Source: Granulosicoccus sp045106475 (lineage in GTDB: Bacteria > Pseudomonadota > Gammaproteobacteria > Granulosicoccales > Granulosicoccaceae). Taken from it: a stretch of 64,000 bases of DNA. The translations under genes and the position numbers were made by a program. Below, piece after piece: positions 1-9,972 of the stretch (within the stretch, counting starts at the first letter, position 1; each line of letters starts with the position of its first letter). The DNA lies in assembly GCA_045106475.1 (NCBI GenBank), contig JBGCEO010000015.1, positions 7,591 through 71,590 of the forward strand, in the 5' to 3' direction. Below the pieces are notes generated by a model that was not told the DNA's origin, made no database searches, and saw only the letters and a list, made by a program, of their open reading frames with translations.

Positions 1-99
1 AAAACTGATGTCATCGATCATATTCAGGTGTTTGAGCAAGACTGCGCATACCAGTCCATCAAAATCACTGCGGGTTACAAGACGGTAGGTGTCGCTCAT
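1..99 (-). CDS. DHH-family phosphoesterase-like protein, N-terminus only
   Basis: Only the first 33 codons lie in the window; the gene runs off the left edge. The start ATG is at 97-99 on the minus strand. The visible N-terminus contains RSDFDGLVCAVLL, which resembles the first metal-binding motif (D-x-D-G) of DHH-type phosphoesterases and exopolyphosphatase-related proteins. DHH proteins use Asp residues of this motif to hold Mn ions for phosphoester or pyrophosphate hydrolysis. The substrate cannot be inferred from this fragment. Moderately sure of the superfamily, not of the function. Confidence 0.65.
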   Translation of the reverse strand, partial: MSDTYRLVTRSDFDGLVCAVLLKHLNMIDDISF

Positions 100-240
100 T
101 GAGATTCCGGGCAATTAGCTTATCAATAACCTAAAGAATCGGCCCGCAATCCAAAGTCTTTCAGCGTTATGAGGTTAACTAAGAGGCTAAAAACCCCATT
201 TCGATAATCACATCACAATTTAAGTCTAAGCACCTCAACC

Positions 241-2667
241 TCAGCTCTTGGCTTGAAGAGCAGCTTTTAGTGACAACGCCAATGCCGAAGGTTGATCATC
301 GCTGTTGTCCGCTGTTTTCCCCTTTTGCCGCTTGCCGTTTTTTGACGCAGAGGAATGAGCTGGCCGCGGCTTTTTGTCTCTGGGCCTGGCGTTACCTCTA
401 TTGGGCCTGGCTGCTCCGGAATCATTGGCATCATCGCTTAAGCGCATGGACAATCCGATTCGCTTGCGCTCAACCTCCACAGCCATCACTTTGACTTTAA
501 CGATGTCTCCGGCTTTAACAACCTCGCGAGGATCTTTGACAAAGCTGTCGCTAAGCGCAGAAATATGTACAAGGCCATCCTGATGCACACCCACATCAAC
601 AAAAGCACCAAATGCCGTGACGTTTGTCACCTGCCCTTCCAGTATCTGATTCAACTGCAGATCCTTAATGTTCTCAACACCCTCAAGAAACTGAACTGTA
701 CGAAATTCCGGCCGGGGATCTCGACCCGGTTTTTCCAGCTCCTTCAAGATATCCTGAACGGTGGGTAGACCAAACTGCTCGTCAGTAAATTGCTTTGCAT
801 CAACTGAACGTAGCAATCCTGCATCACCAATAACGCCAGCTAAGGGTTGGCCGATAAATTCGATGATGCGTTTTACAACCGGATAGGCTTCGGGGTGTAC
901 ACCTGACGTATCCAGGGGATCACGACCGTTGGGAATTCGCAAAAAACCTGCCGCCTGCTCGAATGCTTTGGGGCCCAGGCGGGGTACTTTTTTTAATTCT
1001 TTACGGCTTTTGAACGTACCATGTGTATCGCGGTATTCCACGATATTGGCGGCAAGCGTAGGAGTCAGGCCTGCGACTCTGGACAATAGCGCCGCGGAGG
1101 CGGTATCCAGATCCACGCCAACCGCATTAACACAATCCTCAACAGTTGCTTCCAGACTCTTGGCCAAAGCACTTTGCGAAACATCGTGTTGATATTGGCC
1201 AACGCCAATGGCTTTTGGATCTATTTTTACCAACTCTGCCAGTGGGTCTTGCAAGCGCCTGGCAATAGATATGGCACCTCGAATGGTCACATCAAGCTCT
1301 GGGAACTCATCCTCAGCAGCTTGAGATGCTGAATAGACCGAAGCACCCGCCTCAGACACCACCACTTTTGTCATCAAACGTTTTTTACCGTCAGGTAGCT
1401 TGGCAAGTGTATCGAGTAATTCCTGCGCGAGCTTCTCTGTCTCGCGGCTTGCCGTACCATTACCGATGGCCACAAGTTCAACGCTGTGCTTCATACACAT
1501 GGAAGCCAGGGTGTTCAACGAGTCCTGCCATTGCTGTTGAGGCTTGTGTGGATAGATGGCTGTGTGATCCACCACCTTACCTGTAGCATCAATAACCGTA
1601 ACCTTGACACCTGATCGGTATCCCGGATCCAAACCCAGAGTAGGCCTGGGACCTGCCGGTGCAGCCAACAATAGATCCTGCAGATTTGCAGCAAACACGC
1701 TAATCGCTTCGGCATCGGCACGGCTGCGAAGATCGCCAAACAGTTCGGTCTCTAGATGCAATGACAGTTTTATCTTCCATGTCCAGCTAACAACCTGGGC
1801 TCGCCAGTCATCAGCTGGTCGGGCCTTATGTTCAAAGCCAAGGTGTGTTCCAACGGTGGCAATACAGGCTGCATCTGAAAATTCGTCAGTCTGCTTGCAA
1901 AGTAGGTGTAGCGATAAGAAACCCTCTGCTCTGCCTCTGAACATGGCAAGAATGCGATGCCCGGGCACTCGAGCATAAGGTTCTTGATGATCAAAATAAT
2001 CACTGAACTTGGCAGCCTCTTGATCTTTGCCCTTAACGACAGAGGCACAGAGGTAGGACTGGTTTTTTAACATGTCCCGCAACCGGGCGATTAAGGTTGC
2101 ATCTTCTGCAAATCGTTCCATCAGAATGTAACGCGCGCCCTCAAGTGCACTTTTCACATCAGGCACAACGGTGTTTTTATCGGCGTCACTTGAGGCGGAC
2201 GATTGTTCAGCAACATAGCCTAAAGCCTCGCGCTCCGGATTGTTCTCCGGATGATTCCAAAGTAAATCTGCTAAGGGCTCAAGACCTGCCTCTATTGCCA
2301 TTTGCCCCTTGGTACGCCGTTTCTTTTTAAACGGCAGGTAGAGATCTTCCAACTCAGCTTTTGTGTTCACAGCGGCAATCCGCAAGCGTAAGCTATCGTC
2401 GAGCTTGCCCAACTCATCAATAGCAGCCGTAATGGCTTGGCGGCGATCTTCCAGATTACGTAGGTAGGTCAGCCTCTCTTCCAGCAACCGCAGTTGCGAA
2501 TCCGATAAGCCACCTGTGACCTCTTTTCTGTATCTGGCAATGAAGGGCACCGTATCACCCCCATCCAGCAACTTGATGGCAGCGGACACCTGCTTATTAC
2601 TACTAGCAATGGTTTGTGCAATCTCACTTTCAATGCGCGCATCCACGGTCAGTGCCGAATCGCTCAT
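241..2667 (-). CDS. tex: Tex, transcription accessory protein with S1 RNA-binding domain
   Basis: At 808 aa this is a full-length Tex (YhgF) protein, a cytoplasmic nucleic-acid-binding factor linked to transcription in many bacteria. Visible in order: helical Tex N-terminal region, a YqgF/RNase H-like core opening with LGLDPGYRSG near residue 345, helix-hairpin-helix repeats around residues 515-570 (GLTPTLAANIVEYR), and an S1 domain near residues 660-735 (AFGAFVDVGVHQDGLVHIS). A basic, Lys/Arg-rich tail ends the protein. Its ATG overlaps the stop of the upstream xdhC-like gene by 4 bases (ATGA), so the two are probably translationally coupled, although no functional link is known. Confidence 0.95.
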   Translation of the reverse strand: MSDSALTVDARIESEIAQTIASSNKQVSAAIKLLDGGDTVPFIARYRKEVTGGLSDSQLRLLEERLTYLRNLEDRRQAITAAIDELGKLDDSLRLRIAAVNTKAELEDLYLPFKKKRRTKGQMAIEAGLEPLADLLWNHPENNPEREALGYVAEQSSASSDADKNTVVPDVKSALEGARYILMERFAEDATLIARLRDMLKNQSYLCASVVKGKDQEAAKFSDYFDHQEPYARVPGHRILAMFRGRAEGFLSLHLLCKQTDEFSDAACIATVGTHLGFEHKARPADDWRAQVVSWTWKIKLSLHLETELFGDLRSRADAEAISVFAANLQDLLLAAPAGPRPTLGLDPGYRSGVKVTVIDATGKVVDHTAIYPHKPQQQWQDSLNTLASMCMKHSVELVAIGNGTASRETEKLAQELLDTLAKLPDGKKRLMTKVVVSEAGASVYSASQAAEDEFPELDVTIRGAISIARRLQDPLAELVKIDPKAIGVGQYQHDVSQSALAKSLEATVEDCVNAVGVDLDTASAALLSRVAGLTPTLAANIVEYRDTHGTFKSRKELKKVPRLGPKAFEQAAGFLRIPNGRDPLDTSGVHPEAYPVVKRIIEFIGQPLAGVIGDAGLLRSVDAKQFTDEQFGLPTVQDILKELEKPGRDPRPEFRTVQFLEGVENIKDLQLNQILEGQVTNVTAFGAFVDVGVHQDGLVHISALSDSFVKDPREVVKAGDIVKVKVMAVEVERKRIGLSMRLSDDANDSGAARPNRGNARPRDKKPRPAHSSASKNGKRQKGKTADNSDDQPSALALSLKAALQAKS

Positions 2668-3596
2668 GATATTTTTTGTCTCACTTGAATAAGCTCCGCC
2701 ATGATGGAGATAGCAATTTCTGCAGATGTTCTGCTGCCGATGGGCAAGCCGATAGGCCCCTTTAAACGTTTGATTGCCTCAGCAGGCACATCAAGACCCT
2801 CAAGTCGAACACAGCGTTTTTTATAGTTTCTGGTTGAACCCAACGCACCAACGTAGAACGCTTTACTGGGCAACGCTTCCATCAAGGCCATATCATCCAG
2901 GTTCGGATCGTGAGTCAACGCCAGTACAGCGCTTTGCGCATCAACAGCCCACTCAATCACGGCATCATCAGGGCTTGCAGATAAGAGCGTTACACCATCA
3001 AGCGACCAGGCTGCATAAAACTCCGGCCGAGGTTCAACCACGACGACCTCAAAGTCCAGCGCCTTGGCAAACTCTGCGGTGTAACGCGACAATTCGCCTG
3101 CACCTACGATAAGCACACGCCAGCAGGATCCAAACACCTGTTGCAAAACTTCTCCATCCCAGGAGAACACATCCGAACGCTCGGCCTTTGTTATAACCGC
3201 ATCCAGGGTTTGCATCGATAGTGTGCGGCTAACCCGTTCGCGCGACTGAAGTGAATCCAGGATGGTTTGCAAAGGCGCAGCATCCTCAAGAGTTTCGTAT
3301 ACAAGTTCCAATTCGCCACCACAGGCAAGACCGAAACGCTTGGCCTGTTCATCATCCACCTTGTGCAGATGCACTCGAGCATGATCCTGCCCTTTGAATT
3401 GTTCGGACAACTGCTTCTCAACACAACCACCTGACACCGAGCCCACCAGAGTGCCGTCATCGCGCACGGCAGCGATTGAACCAGGGGGCCGCGGCGATGA
3501 ACCCCAGGTGCGAGCGACCGTTACCAGTTCGACTCGATGGCCTTCAGACAACCACTGGACACTGGTTTGGAGAACGTGCTGCGCACTACTTTGCAT
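2664..3596 (-). CDS. XdhC/CoxI family protein
   Basis: XdhC-type proteins bind molybdenum cofactor and help insert it, in sulfurated form, into xanthine dehydrogenase-type enzymes. The N-terminal XdhC/CoxI module shows TWGSSPRPPGS and GSVSGGCVE; the C-terminal half is a Rossmann-like domain with LIVGAGELSRY near residue 160. I take the ATG at 3594-3596 as the start because the family normally begins close before this motif; a TTG at 3641 would add 15 residues. No xdhA/xdhB or other molybdenum hydroxylase gene is in the window, so its client is unknown. The stop overlaps the tex start by 4 bases. Confidence 0.85.
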   Translation of the reverse strand: MQSSAQHVLQTSVQWLSEGHRVELVTVARTWGSSPRPPGSIAAVRDDGTLVGSVSGGCVEKQLSEQFKGQDHARVHLHKVDDEQAKRFGLACGGELELVYETLEDAAPLQTILDSLQSRERVSRTLSMQTLDAVITKAERSDVFSWDGEVLQQVFGSCWRVLIVGAGELSRYTAEFAKALDFEVVVVEPRPEFYAAWSLDGVTLLSASPDDAVIEWAVDAQSAVLALTHDPNLDDMALMEALPSKAFYVGALGSTRNYKKRCVRLEGLDVPAEAIKRLKGPIGLPIGSRTSAEIAISIMAELIQVRQKIS

Positions 3597-3649
3597 CGCT
3601 TTGCTATGTAAACTTCGAATAGGCCTATAGTGTAACGTCAACGTCGTTG

Positions 3650-4633
3650 TTACGCCTGACCATCAGTAGTTCGCTCAAACCTGTATTGTTTGGGCGACTG
3701 AGCGAAGAGTGCTGAAAACCTCTGGCTCAGATGAGCTCCGTTAGCAAAGCCTGTGGCCAAGGCTATTTCTTGAATGTTAAAGCCGGTACCGCTTAGAAGC
3801 TCCGCAGCCTTACGCAAGCGCATTTGCCGATAAAAGCTGACGGTGCTGGTGTTCAAATGTTGACGAAACAGACGATTCATTTGACGAGCGCTCAATCCAA
3901 GCAAGTCTGCGATTTGCGAGAGTGTTAAGGGATCAGCGATATGGTTTTCCATCGCTTCAATCGCCTTTATAACGCTTTCAGAACTCACATTGTACTTCTG
4001 CGCGATGCCGGATCGTTGCGGTCCATCGGCAGGGCGAATGTCAGTATGCAAAAACCAGTCACTGATTTTGCGAGCAAACTCATGCCCGTGATGTTCTGTG
4101 ATCAAAGCATGCATCATATCCAGTGGCGCGGCCCCGCCTGCGCAGGTCAGCCGAAGTCGATCCATCACATAGAGTGACCTCTCCACGACCACGCGCGTGG
4201 ATACCTTAGCCAAAGCCTGAGCATGTTCCCAATGAATTGTCATTCTGCGCCCATCCATAACGCCAGCCCTGGCCAGAATCAAAGGACCTCCTGACACTCC
4301 TCCAATCATCACCTCCCGCTCTGCAAACAGCCTGAGCCAGGCGGCCAATCTAGGATCATGACTGTGCTCCAGATTCCCGCCCGCAACGACCAGAATGAGA
4401 TCAAAATCCGCTTGCTCACCCATAAAGGCATTTGCACCAATTATGGCGCCAGAGGAGCTCCTTGAACGGGCTCCTTTCACCGGTATGTTTTTGATATCGT
4501 AGAGTTTTTTACCAGCCAGCAAATTTGCTGCTCTGAGCGGCTCTAAAGCCGAGGCATACGACATAAGAGCAAATCCGTCTAATAGTACGAACCCGACTCG
4601 AAACGGCCTGAGTAATTTCTTGTTTATGTCCAT
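3650..4633 (-). CDS. GlxA-type transcriptional regulator (DJ-1/PfpI domain plus AraC HTH)
   Basis: This 327-aa protein has an N-terminal class I glutamine amidotransferase-like (DJ-1/PfpI) domain, about residues 10-180, and a C-terminal AraC-type double helix-turn-helix, about residues 220-320 (ADLLGLSARQMNRLFRQHL; ALATGFANGAHLSQRF). This layout is shared with GbdR, SouR and CdhR, activators of glycine betaine, sarcosine and carnitine catabolism. It is divergent from soxBDAG with 86 bases between start codons, so control of that operon by sarcosine or a related N-methyl compound is a sound inference but not shown. The start is the ATG at 4631-4633; an in-frame TTG lies two codons upstream. 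Confidence 0.88.
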   Translation of the reverse strand: MDINKKLLRPFRVGFVLLDGFALMSYASALEPLRAANLLAGKKLYDIKNIPVKGARSRSSSGAIIGANAFMGEQADFDLILVVAGGNLEHSHDPRLAAWLRLFAEREVMIGGVSGGPLILARAGVMDGRRMTIHWEHAQALAKVSTRVVVERSLYVMDRLRLTCAGGAAPLDMMHALITEHHGHEFARKISDWFLHTDIRPADGPQRSGIAQKYNVSSESVIKAIEAMENHIADPLTLSQIADLLGLSARQMNRLFRQHLNTSTVSFYRQMRLRKAAELLSGTGFNIQEIALATGFANGAHLSQRFSALFAQSPKQYRFERTTDGQA

Positions 4634-4719
4634 TATCAATAATTTTACGTCTTTTTAAGACATACACAAACAATGATATTTGAGGCATCCTTAGCCACTG
4701 ATCAGCGACGGGTAAGTCC

Positions 4720-5970
4720 ATGCGTTATTCCGCTTTGCAGATATTAAAAGAGGGTCTGACCGGCAACAAAGGCTGGCGCCCGGCATGGCGCAACCCCGAA
4801 CCCAAAACCGCTTATGACGTGATTATCATTGGCGGTGGTGGTCATGGTTTGGCAACTGCACACTACCTGGCAAAGGAGCACGGCATTACCAATGTCGCTG
4901 TGTTGGAGAAAGGCTGGATTGGCTCAGGCAACGTTGGTCGCAACACCACGATTATTCGGTCTAACTACCTATTACCGGGCAATGAACCGTTTTATGAACT
5001 CTCACTGAAATTGTGGGAAGGGCTGGAGCAGGATTTCAACTACAACGCCATGGTGTCGCAACGCGGCATTGTGAATCTCTACCATAGCGATTCTCAGCGA
5101 GACGCCTATGCTCGTCGTGGTAACTCAATGCACATGGCAGGCGCTGACGCCGTGCTACTGGATGAGGAGGGAATTCGTCAGCTGTGTCCTTTTCTTGATT
5201 ACAAAAATGCACGCTTCCCGATTAAAGGTGGGTTATGGCAACCCAGAGCTGGCACCGTGCGTCACGATGCAGTTGCATGGGGGTATGCGCGTGGTGCTGA
5301 TAGCCGAGGCGTGGATATCATCCAGAATTGCGAGGTCACCGGCTTTTCGATGGACAACGGGGTATGTACAGGTGTGCAAACCACTCGAGGGAAAATTTCT
5401 GCGCAAAAGGTTGCCGTCTGTGTGGCAGGTTCATCGGGGCGTGTTATGTCGCTGGCAGGCCTTCGCCTGCCAATCGAGAGCCATGTGCTGCAAGCTTTTG
5501 TTTCCGAGGGTCTTAAACCTGTCATACCCGGTGTTGTTACTTTCGGTGCTGGACATTTCTACATAAGCCAATCTGACAAGGGAGGACTCGTCTTTGGTGG
5601 CGACATTGATGGTTACAACTCCTATGCGCAGCGAGGCAACCTGCCGGTTGTCGAAGACGTATGCGAAGGGGGTATGGCCGTAATGCCCATGATCGGCCGG
5701 GCTCGTTTACTAAGAATGTGGGGCGGTATCATGGATATGTCGATGGATGGCTCGCCGTTTATCGACAAAACACCAGTACCAGGCTTGTATTTTAATGGTG
5801 GTTGGTGCTACGGCGGTTTCAAGGCAACTCCGGCCAGCGGCTGGTGTTACGCGCACCTGATCGCAACGGGTCAACCACACCAGACGGCTACGGCCTATCG
5901 ACTTGATCGGTTTAGAAGTGGCTCCGTCATCGACGAGCGCGGCGCTGGCGCTCAGCCAAATTTGCACTAG
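4720..5970 (+). CDS. soxB: Sarcosine oxidase beta subunit
   Basis: Beta subunit of heterotetrameric sarcosine oxidase, which oxidises sarcosine to glycine and passes the methyl carbon to tetrahydrofolate while reducing O2. The 416-aa protein has the FAD-binding dinucleotide fold at residues 33-65 (IIIGGGGHGLATAHYL). His182 in GTVRHD fits the histidine that carries covalent FMN in the characterised Corynebacterium and Pseudomonas enzymes. The C-terminal PVPGLYFNGGWCYGGFKATP segment is typical of the DAO fold. First gene of the soxB-D-A-G operon, in the usual order, probably driven from the region shared with the GlxA-type regulator. Confidence 0.95.
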   Translation: MRYSALQILKEGLTGNKGWRPAWRNPEPKTAYDVIIIGGGGHGLATAHYLAKEHGITNVAVLEKGWIGSGNVGRNTTIIRSNYLLPGNEPFYELSLKLWEGLEQDFNYNAMVSQRGIVNLYHSDSQRDAYARRGNSMHMAGADAVLLDEEGIRQLCPFLDYKNARFPIKGGLWQPRAGTVRHDAVAWGYARGADSRGVDIIQNCEVTGFSMDNGVCTGVQTTRGKISAQKVAVCVAGSSGRVMSLAGLRLPIESHVLQAFVSEGLKPVIPGVVTFGAGHFYISQSDKGGLVFGGDIDGYNSYAQRGNLPVVEDVCEGGMAVMPMIGRARLLRMWGGIMDMSMDGSPFIDKTPVPGLYFNGGWCYGGFKATPASGWCYAHLIATGQPHQTATAYRLDRFRSGSVIDERGAGAQPNLH

Positions 5971-5993
5971 CCTGAACAGGGGAATCACAAAAG

Positions 5994-6317
5994 ATGATTA
6001 TAAACCACCCACTGCTCGGGCCGAGAGATGCAGCAGAATTCGTCTACCTTGGCGATGCTTCTCTACTCAAGCGACCAGACCCCAACGCAGTTGATGCAGC
6101 GGATCAGTTCTACGAGTATCTGCATCTTCGAGAAAATACGGCAGGCGAACACCGTGAACTCTGGTATCACGAACAAGGTGACCGTTCATGGCTTGTAGTC
6201 ACGCGAAACACTCTGACCCATGAGATCACACAAGTTGAATTAGCGCGGGACGTGGTAGCCAACATGGCCGCATCCAATAGCAGAGTGTCCGGTCCAATAG
6301 AATCCGGAGGCGACTAA
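5994..6317 (+). CDS. soxD: Sarcosine oxidase delta subunit, variant lacking zinc cysteines
   Basis: SoxD is the small subunit of heterotetrameric sarcosine oxidase. This 107-aa protein aligns over its length with the family: GPRDAAEFVYLGDA near the N-terminus, then HRELWYHEQGDRSW and a THEI motif. In characterised SoxD proteins a zinc ion is held by an N-terminal CPxCGPR pair, a His and another Cys. Here the first pair reads HPLLGPR and the last Cys position reads Asp (HEQGDRSW), so three of four ligands are missing and only the His remains. A GGGGA ribosome-binding site precedes the ATG. The stop overlaps the soxA start by one base. Confidence 0.9.
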   Translation: MIINHPLLGPRDAAEFVYLGDASLLKRPDPNAVDAADQFYEYLHLRENTAGEHRELWYHEQGDRSWLVVTRNTLTHEITQVELARDVVANMAASNSRVSGPIESGGD

Positions 6318-9295
6318 TGAGTACTACAGTCAACAAAAACACAGAGCTGCCTGGTGTTAACAGAATCCACCAGGGTTTGTTAACAGACAAACAGCCCTTG
6401 TCGTTTATCTTCAATGATCGCAAATACCATGGACTAGAAGGTGACACCCTGGCCTCTGCACTACTGGCCAACGACCAGCGTCTGATTGGTCGCTCATTTA
6501 AATACCATCGTCCACGAGGAATTTTTACGGCCGGTGCAGAGGAGCCTAATGCACTGCTCGAGCTGGGTGTTGGCGCTTATCGCGAACCTAACACACGCGC
6601 AACCGTTACAGAGCTTTATCAGGGTCTTGAGGCGCGTAGTCAGAACCATATCGGTCCACTGAACTTCGATGTCATGGCCATCAACGATCGTTTGTCTTCA
6701 TTCTTGAGTGCAGGTTTTTACTACAAGACTTTTATGTGGCCCAAGGTATTTTGGGAAAAACTGTACGAACCACTCATACGAAAGGCAGCAGGCTTGGGTT
6801 CCTTATCAGGCTTGGAAGACCCCGATAGCTACGACAAAGGTTTTCTGCATACTGACCTGCTAATCATAGGCGCCGGACCTTGTGGAATTAGCGCGGCTCT
6901 CACCGCAGGCAGAGCAGGACTTCGTGTCATTCTTGCCGACGAAGATTTCCTGCCGGGTGGTCGCTTGAATGCGGAAAATCTTGTTGTGAATGATTTAGCC
7001 GGGGCCCAGTGGGCTGCCAACAGTATCGCCGAGCTTAGCGCTATGAGTAATGTGCGTTTCATGCCTCGAACAACTGTTTATGGAGCCTATGATCATGGCG
7101 TCTATGGCGCACTTGAAAGCAGCGCTGATCACAATGCCCATTCGAACGGCAAACCTCGTCAGGTTTTGTGGCGTGTCTACACCCGGCAAGCCTTATTGTG
7201 TTCCGGGGCAACAGAACGTTCAATCGCGTTCGGGGACAATGATCGACCGGGCATCATGCTGGCAGGATCGGTACGAACCTATATCAACCGATTTGGCGTG
7301 GCTCCGGGCAAGCGGGTCGTGGTTTTCACCAACAACAATGATGGTTGGCTAACTGCAAAAGATCTTATTCGTGCAGGTGTTGCAGTGGTGGCGCTTATAG
7401 ATACACGCCCCATCGATGCGCCCTACACTCTGCCAGATACTCAAATAAGTATGGGAAGCGAAGTTGTCGCTACCTCTGGCAGGCTTAGTCTGCAATCAAT
7501 AACCTTGCGAAGCGGTCAGATCATTCCCTGTGACACCTTGGCTGTATCGGGTGGTTGGAATCCAAATGTACATCTAACATGTCACCAACGTGGCAAACCG
7601 GTGTGGTCTGAGGATATAGCTGCATTCGTACCGGGAATCAACTTACCCGCTGGCATGCAGGTCGCTGGTGCTGCAAAGGGTGAGATGAACCTTCAGGCTG
7701 CTTTACAGGCTGGACATAATTCGGCAATCAAGGCAGTTGAAGACTCGGGAATTTCAGCTACTACAGGCCCGGCACCAACGGCCAGTCGTGAATCAACGCA
7801 AATAGCAGCTTTTTGGCAAGTAAAAGGCTGTAAAGGCCGTTCCTGGATTGACCAGCAAAACGATGTCACGTCAAAGGATATAGCATTGTCGTATCAGGAA
7901 GGGTTTCGATCAGTGGAGCACCTTAAACGTTACACCACATTGGGTATGGCCACCGATCAGGGTAAAACGTCAAACGTTTTAGGACTAGCTGTCATGGCAG
8001 AACTGACAGGGAAGTCCATTGAGCAAACCGGCACTACCCTATTTCGTCCGCCATACACCCCGGTCCCCATAGGCGCTTTTGCAGGGCGCGCCCGAGGCAA
8101 CCATTTCAGACCCGGCAGGCTCACACCCAGTCACCACTGGGCAAAGGCCAATGGTGCCCAGTTTGTTGAGGTAGGCCTATGGTTTAGAGCCCAATGGTTT
8201 ACCCAATCAGGCGAAACACATTGGCGTGAAAGCGTCGATAGAGAAGTGCTCAAAACACGTCAGTCGGTGGGCATCTGCGATGTAACCACTCTGGGCAAGA
8301 TAGATATTCAGGGTAAGGATGCAGCCCTCTTTCTAGACAAGGTTTACGCTAATACCTTTTCAACGCTGGCTGTGGGTAAGGTTCGTTATGGGTTGATGCT
8401 AAGAGAAGATGGATTTGTTATGGACGATGGGACAACGGCACGTTTAGCTGATTCTCATTTTCTGATGACAACAACTACTGCCAATGCGGTGAGTGTTTTC
8501 AGGCACTTGGAATTCTGCCGGCAATGCCTATGGCCAGAGCTGGATGTACACATGATCTCGGTAACAGAGCAATGGGCTCAGTACGCCGTCGCGGGGCCTA
8601 ATGCCAGGCGTCTACTGCAGAAGCTGGTCGATTCACCCTTCGATCTGAGTAATGAGAGTTTCCCCTATATGGCTTGCGCCGAACTGAAAGTGTGCAATGG
8701 CATTCCGGCCCGACTGTTTAGAATTTCCTTTTCCGGAGAGCTGGCTTACGAGCTTGCTGTGCCTGCACGCTATGGACATGCACTGATGGAAGCACTTATG
8801 CAAGCTGGGCAAGAGTTCGGCGTAGTACCTTACGGCACCGAAGCGCTCGGTGTTATGCGCATCGAAAAGGGACATGCTACCGGCAATGAAATTAACGGAC
8901 AGACAACAGCAAGAAATCTGGGACTCGGGCGGATGGTATCCAAGAAAAAAGACTGTATTGGCAATGTTTTATCCGAGCGTAGCAGCTTAAACCTTGACGG
9001 CGATATCGAGTTAGTCGGCCTCATGCCGCTCAATAACCACGACTCATTACTCGCAGGTGCCCATTTTATAGAGACCGATGCCAGTGCTAACTTGGCTAAT
9101 GACATTGGCTGGATGTGCTCAGTGGCCTACTCTCCACACCTCGAGTCATCCATTGGTCTTGGTTTTGTTAAAGATGGAAGCAAGCGTCTAGGCGACTCTA
9201 TACTAGCCACTGACCCGTTAAGGGGAAACAGCACGGTTGTAAAGATAGTATCCCCCCATTTTGTTGATCCAGAGGGAGTAAGATTACGTGGCTGA
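6317..9295 (+). CDS. soxA: Sarcosine oxidase alpha subunit
   Basis: The 992-aa alpha subunit is full length. The N-terminal ~100 residues form the ferredoxin-like domain seen in this family. A NAD-binding Rossmann motif follows near residue 181 (LIIGAGPCGISAAL). The C-terminal ~380 residues form a GcvT-like folate-binding domain (GICDVTTLGKIDIQG; SFSGELAYELAVPARYG), which captures the methylene group on tetrahydrofolate. A strong GGAGG site lies just before the ATG, and the start overlaps the soxD stop by one base, so translation of the two is coupled. Confidence 0.96.
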   Translation: MSTTVNKNTELPGVNRIHQGLLTDKQPLSFIFNDRKYHGLEGDTLASALLANDQRLIGRSFKYHRPRGIFTAGAEEPNALLELGVGAYREPNTRATVTELYQGLEARSQNHIGPLNFDVMAINDRLSSFLSAGFYYKTFMWPKVFWEKLYEPLIRKAAGLGSLSGLEDPDSYDKGFLHTDLLIIGAGPCGISAALTAGRAGLRVILADEDFLPGGRLNAENLVVNDLAGAQWAANSIAELSAMSNVRFMPRTTVYGAYDHGVYGALESSADHNAHSNGKPRQVLWRVYTRQALLCSGATERSIAFGDNDRPGIMLAGSVRTYINRFGVAPGKRVVVFTNNNDGWLTAKDLIRAGVAVVALIDTRPIDAPYTLPDTQISMGSEVVATSGRLSLQSITLRSGQIIPCDTLAVSGGWNPNVHLTCHQRGKPVWSEDIAAFVPGINLPAGMQVAGAAKGEMNLQAALQAGHNSAIKAVEDSGISATTGPAPTASRESTQIAAFWQVKGCKGRSWIDQQNDVTSKDIALSYQEGFRSVEHLKRYTTLGMATDQGKTSNVLGLAVMAELTGKSIEQTGTTLFRPPYTPVPIGAFAGRARGNHFRPGRLTPSHHWAKANGAQFVEVGLWFRAQWFTQSGETHWRESVDREVLKTRQSVGICDVTTLGKIDIQGKDAALFLDKVYANTFSTLAVGKVRYGLMLREDGFVMDDGTTARLADSHFLMTTTTANAVSVFRHLEFCRQCLWPELDVHMISVTEQWAQYAVAGPNARRLLQKLVDSPFDLSNESFPYMACAELKVCNGIPARLFRISFSGELAYELAVPARYGHALMEALMQAGQEFGVVPYGTEALGVMRIEKGHATGNEINGQTTARNLGLGRMVSKKKDCIGNVLSERSSLNLDGDIELVGLMPLNNHDSLLAGAHFIETDASANLANDIGWMCSVAYSPHLESSIGLGFVKDGSKRLGDSILATDPLRGNSTVVKIVSPHFVDPEGVRLRG

Positions 9296-9860
9296 TCAAT
9301 TAATAAAAGCTGCGTCGCCTCTGCTCGGTTTCACACACACCATTGGCGATACCGTGGTACGCGAAGTGTCACCGATCAGCCTTGTCTCGATTGCCACCCC
9401 GCTAGGCGGTGGCGACGCACTGGATGCTCTGCTCGAAAAGACTATCAAACTCAAACGACCAGCAATAGGTAAATTGCATCGAAGCGAACAGGGAGATGCA
9501 CTACTTGGCCTGCAAACAGATCAATGCCTTCTGGTCAGTGATTCTGATGTGCTTGATCCAGCGACCGCCTTAAAACAAACACTCGGAAATGCTGCTTATC
9601 TCACTGACCAATCTGATGGCTGGGTCATTGTTGAAATAGCAGGACCGCTAAGTCGCGCTGCGCTCGAGAGAATCTGCCCAATCGATCTTGCTGAAGACAA
9701 CTTTACGGAGCACGATGTAGCGCGAACGTCAATGGAGCATTTATCGGTGATCATCGAGCGAATCGGGCTTAGCTGTTTTCGCCTTTACTCACCTCGCTCA
9801 TCAGCCGATAGTTTTTTGCATGCGATCACCTTGTCGTTGAGCAATGTGGCGGATGAATGA
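9288..9860 (+). CDS. soxG: Sarcosine oxidase gamma subunit
   Basis: SoxG is the fourth and smallest folded subunit besides SoxD of the heterotetrameric enzyme and resembles a degenerate GcvT domain. This 190-aa protein shows the family pattern, with LTDQSDGWVIVEIAGPLSRAALER and a C-terminal FRLYSPRSSADSFLHAI. It starts with GTG at 9288-9290, inside the last codons of soxA, with an 8-base overlap and a good AGGGAG ribosome-binding site. The operon ends here. No glyA, folD, purU or formate-handling gene, often linked to sox operons, follows. Confidence 0.9.
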   Translation: MADQLIKAASPLLGFTHTIGDTVVREVSPISLVSIATPLGGGDALDALLEKTIKLKRPAIGKLHRSEQGDALLGLQTDQCLLVSDSDVLDPATALKQTLGNAAYLTDQSDGWVIVEIAGPLSRAALERICPIDLAEDNFTEHDVARTSMEHLSVIIERIGLSCFRLYSPRSSADSFLHAITLSLSNVADE

Positions 9861-9972
9861 AAAAATGCGCCTAGGCCTTATATAAAATCCCAACGCCCTG
9901 CTCTAACACCTTTCCAGCTGTGTCAGAATTGCTGCCTTTATACAACTGTTTCTCTATCAGGCTTACACAGCA

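Noticed and set aside
2664..3596. Xanthine dehydrogenase operon
   Set aside because: Only the XdhC-like maturation gene is present; no catalytic subunits lie in the window.
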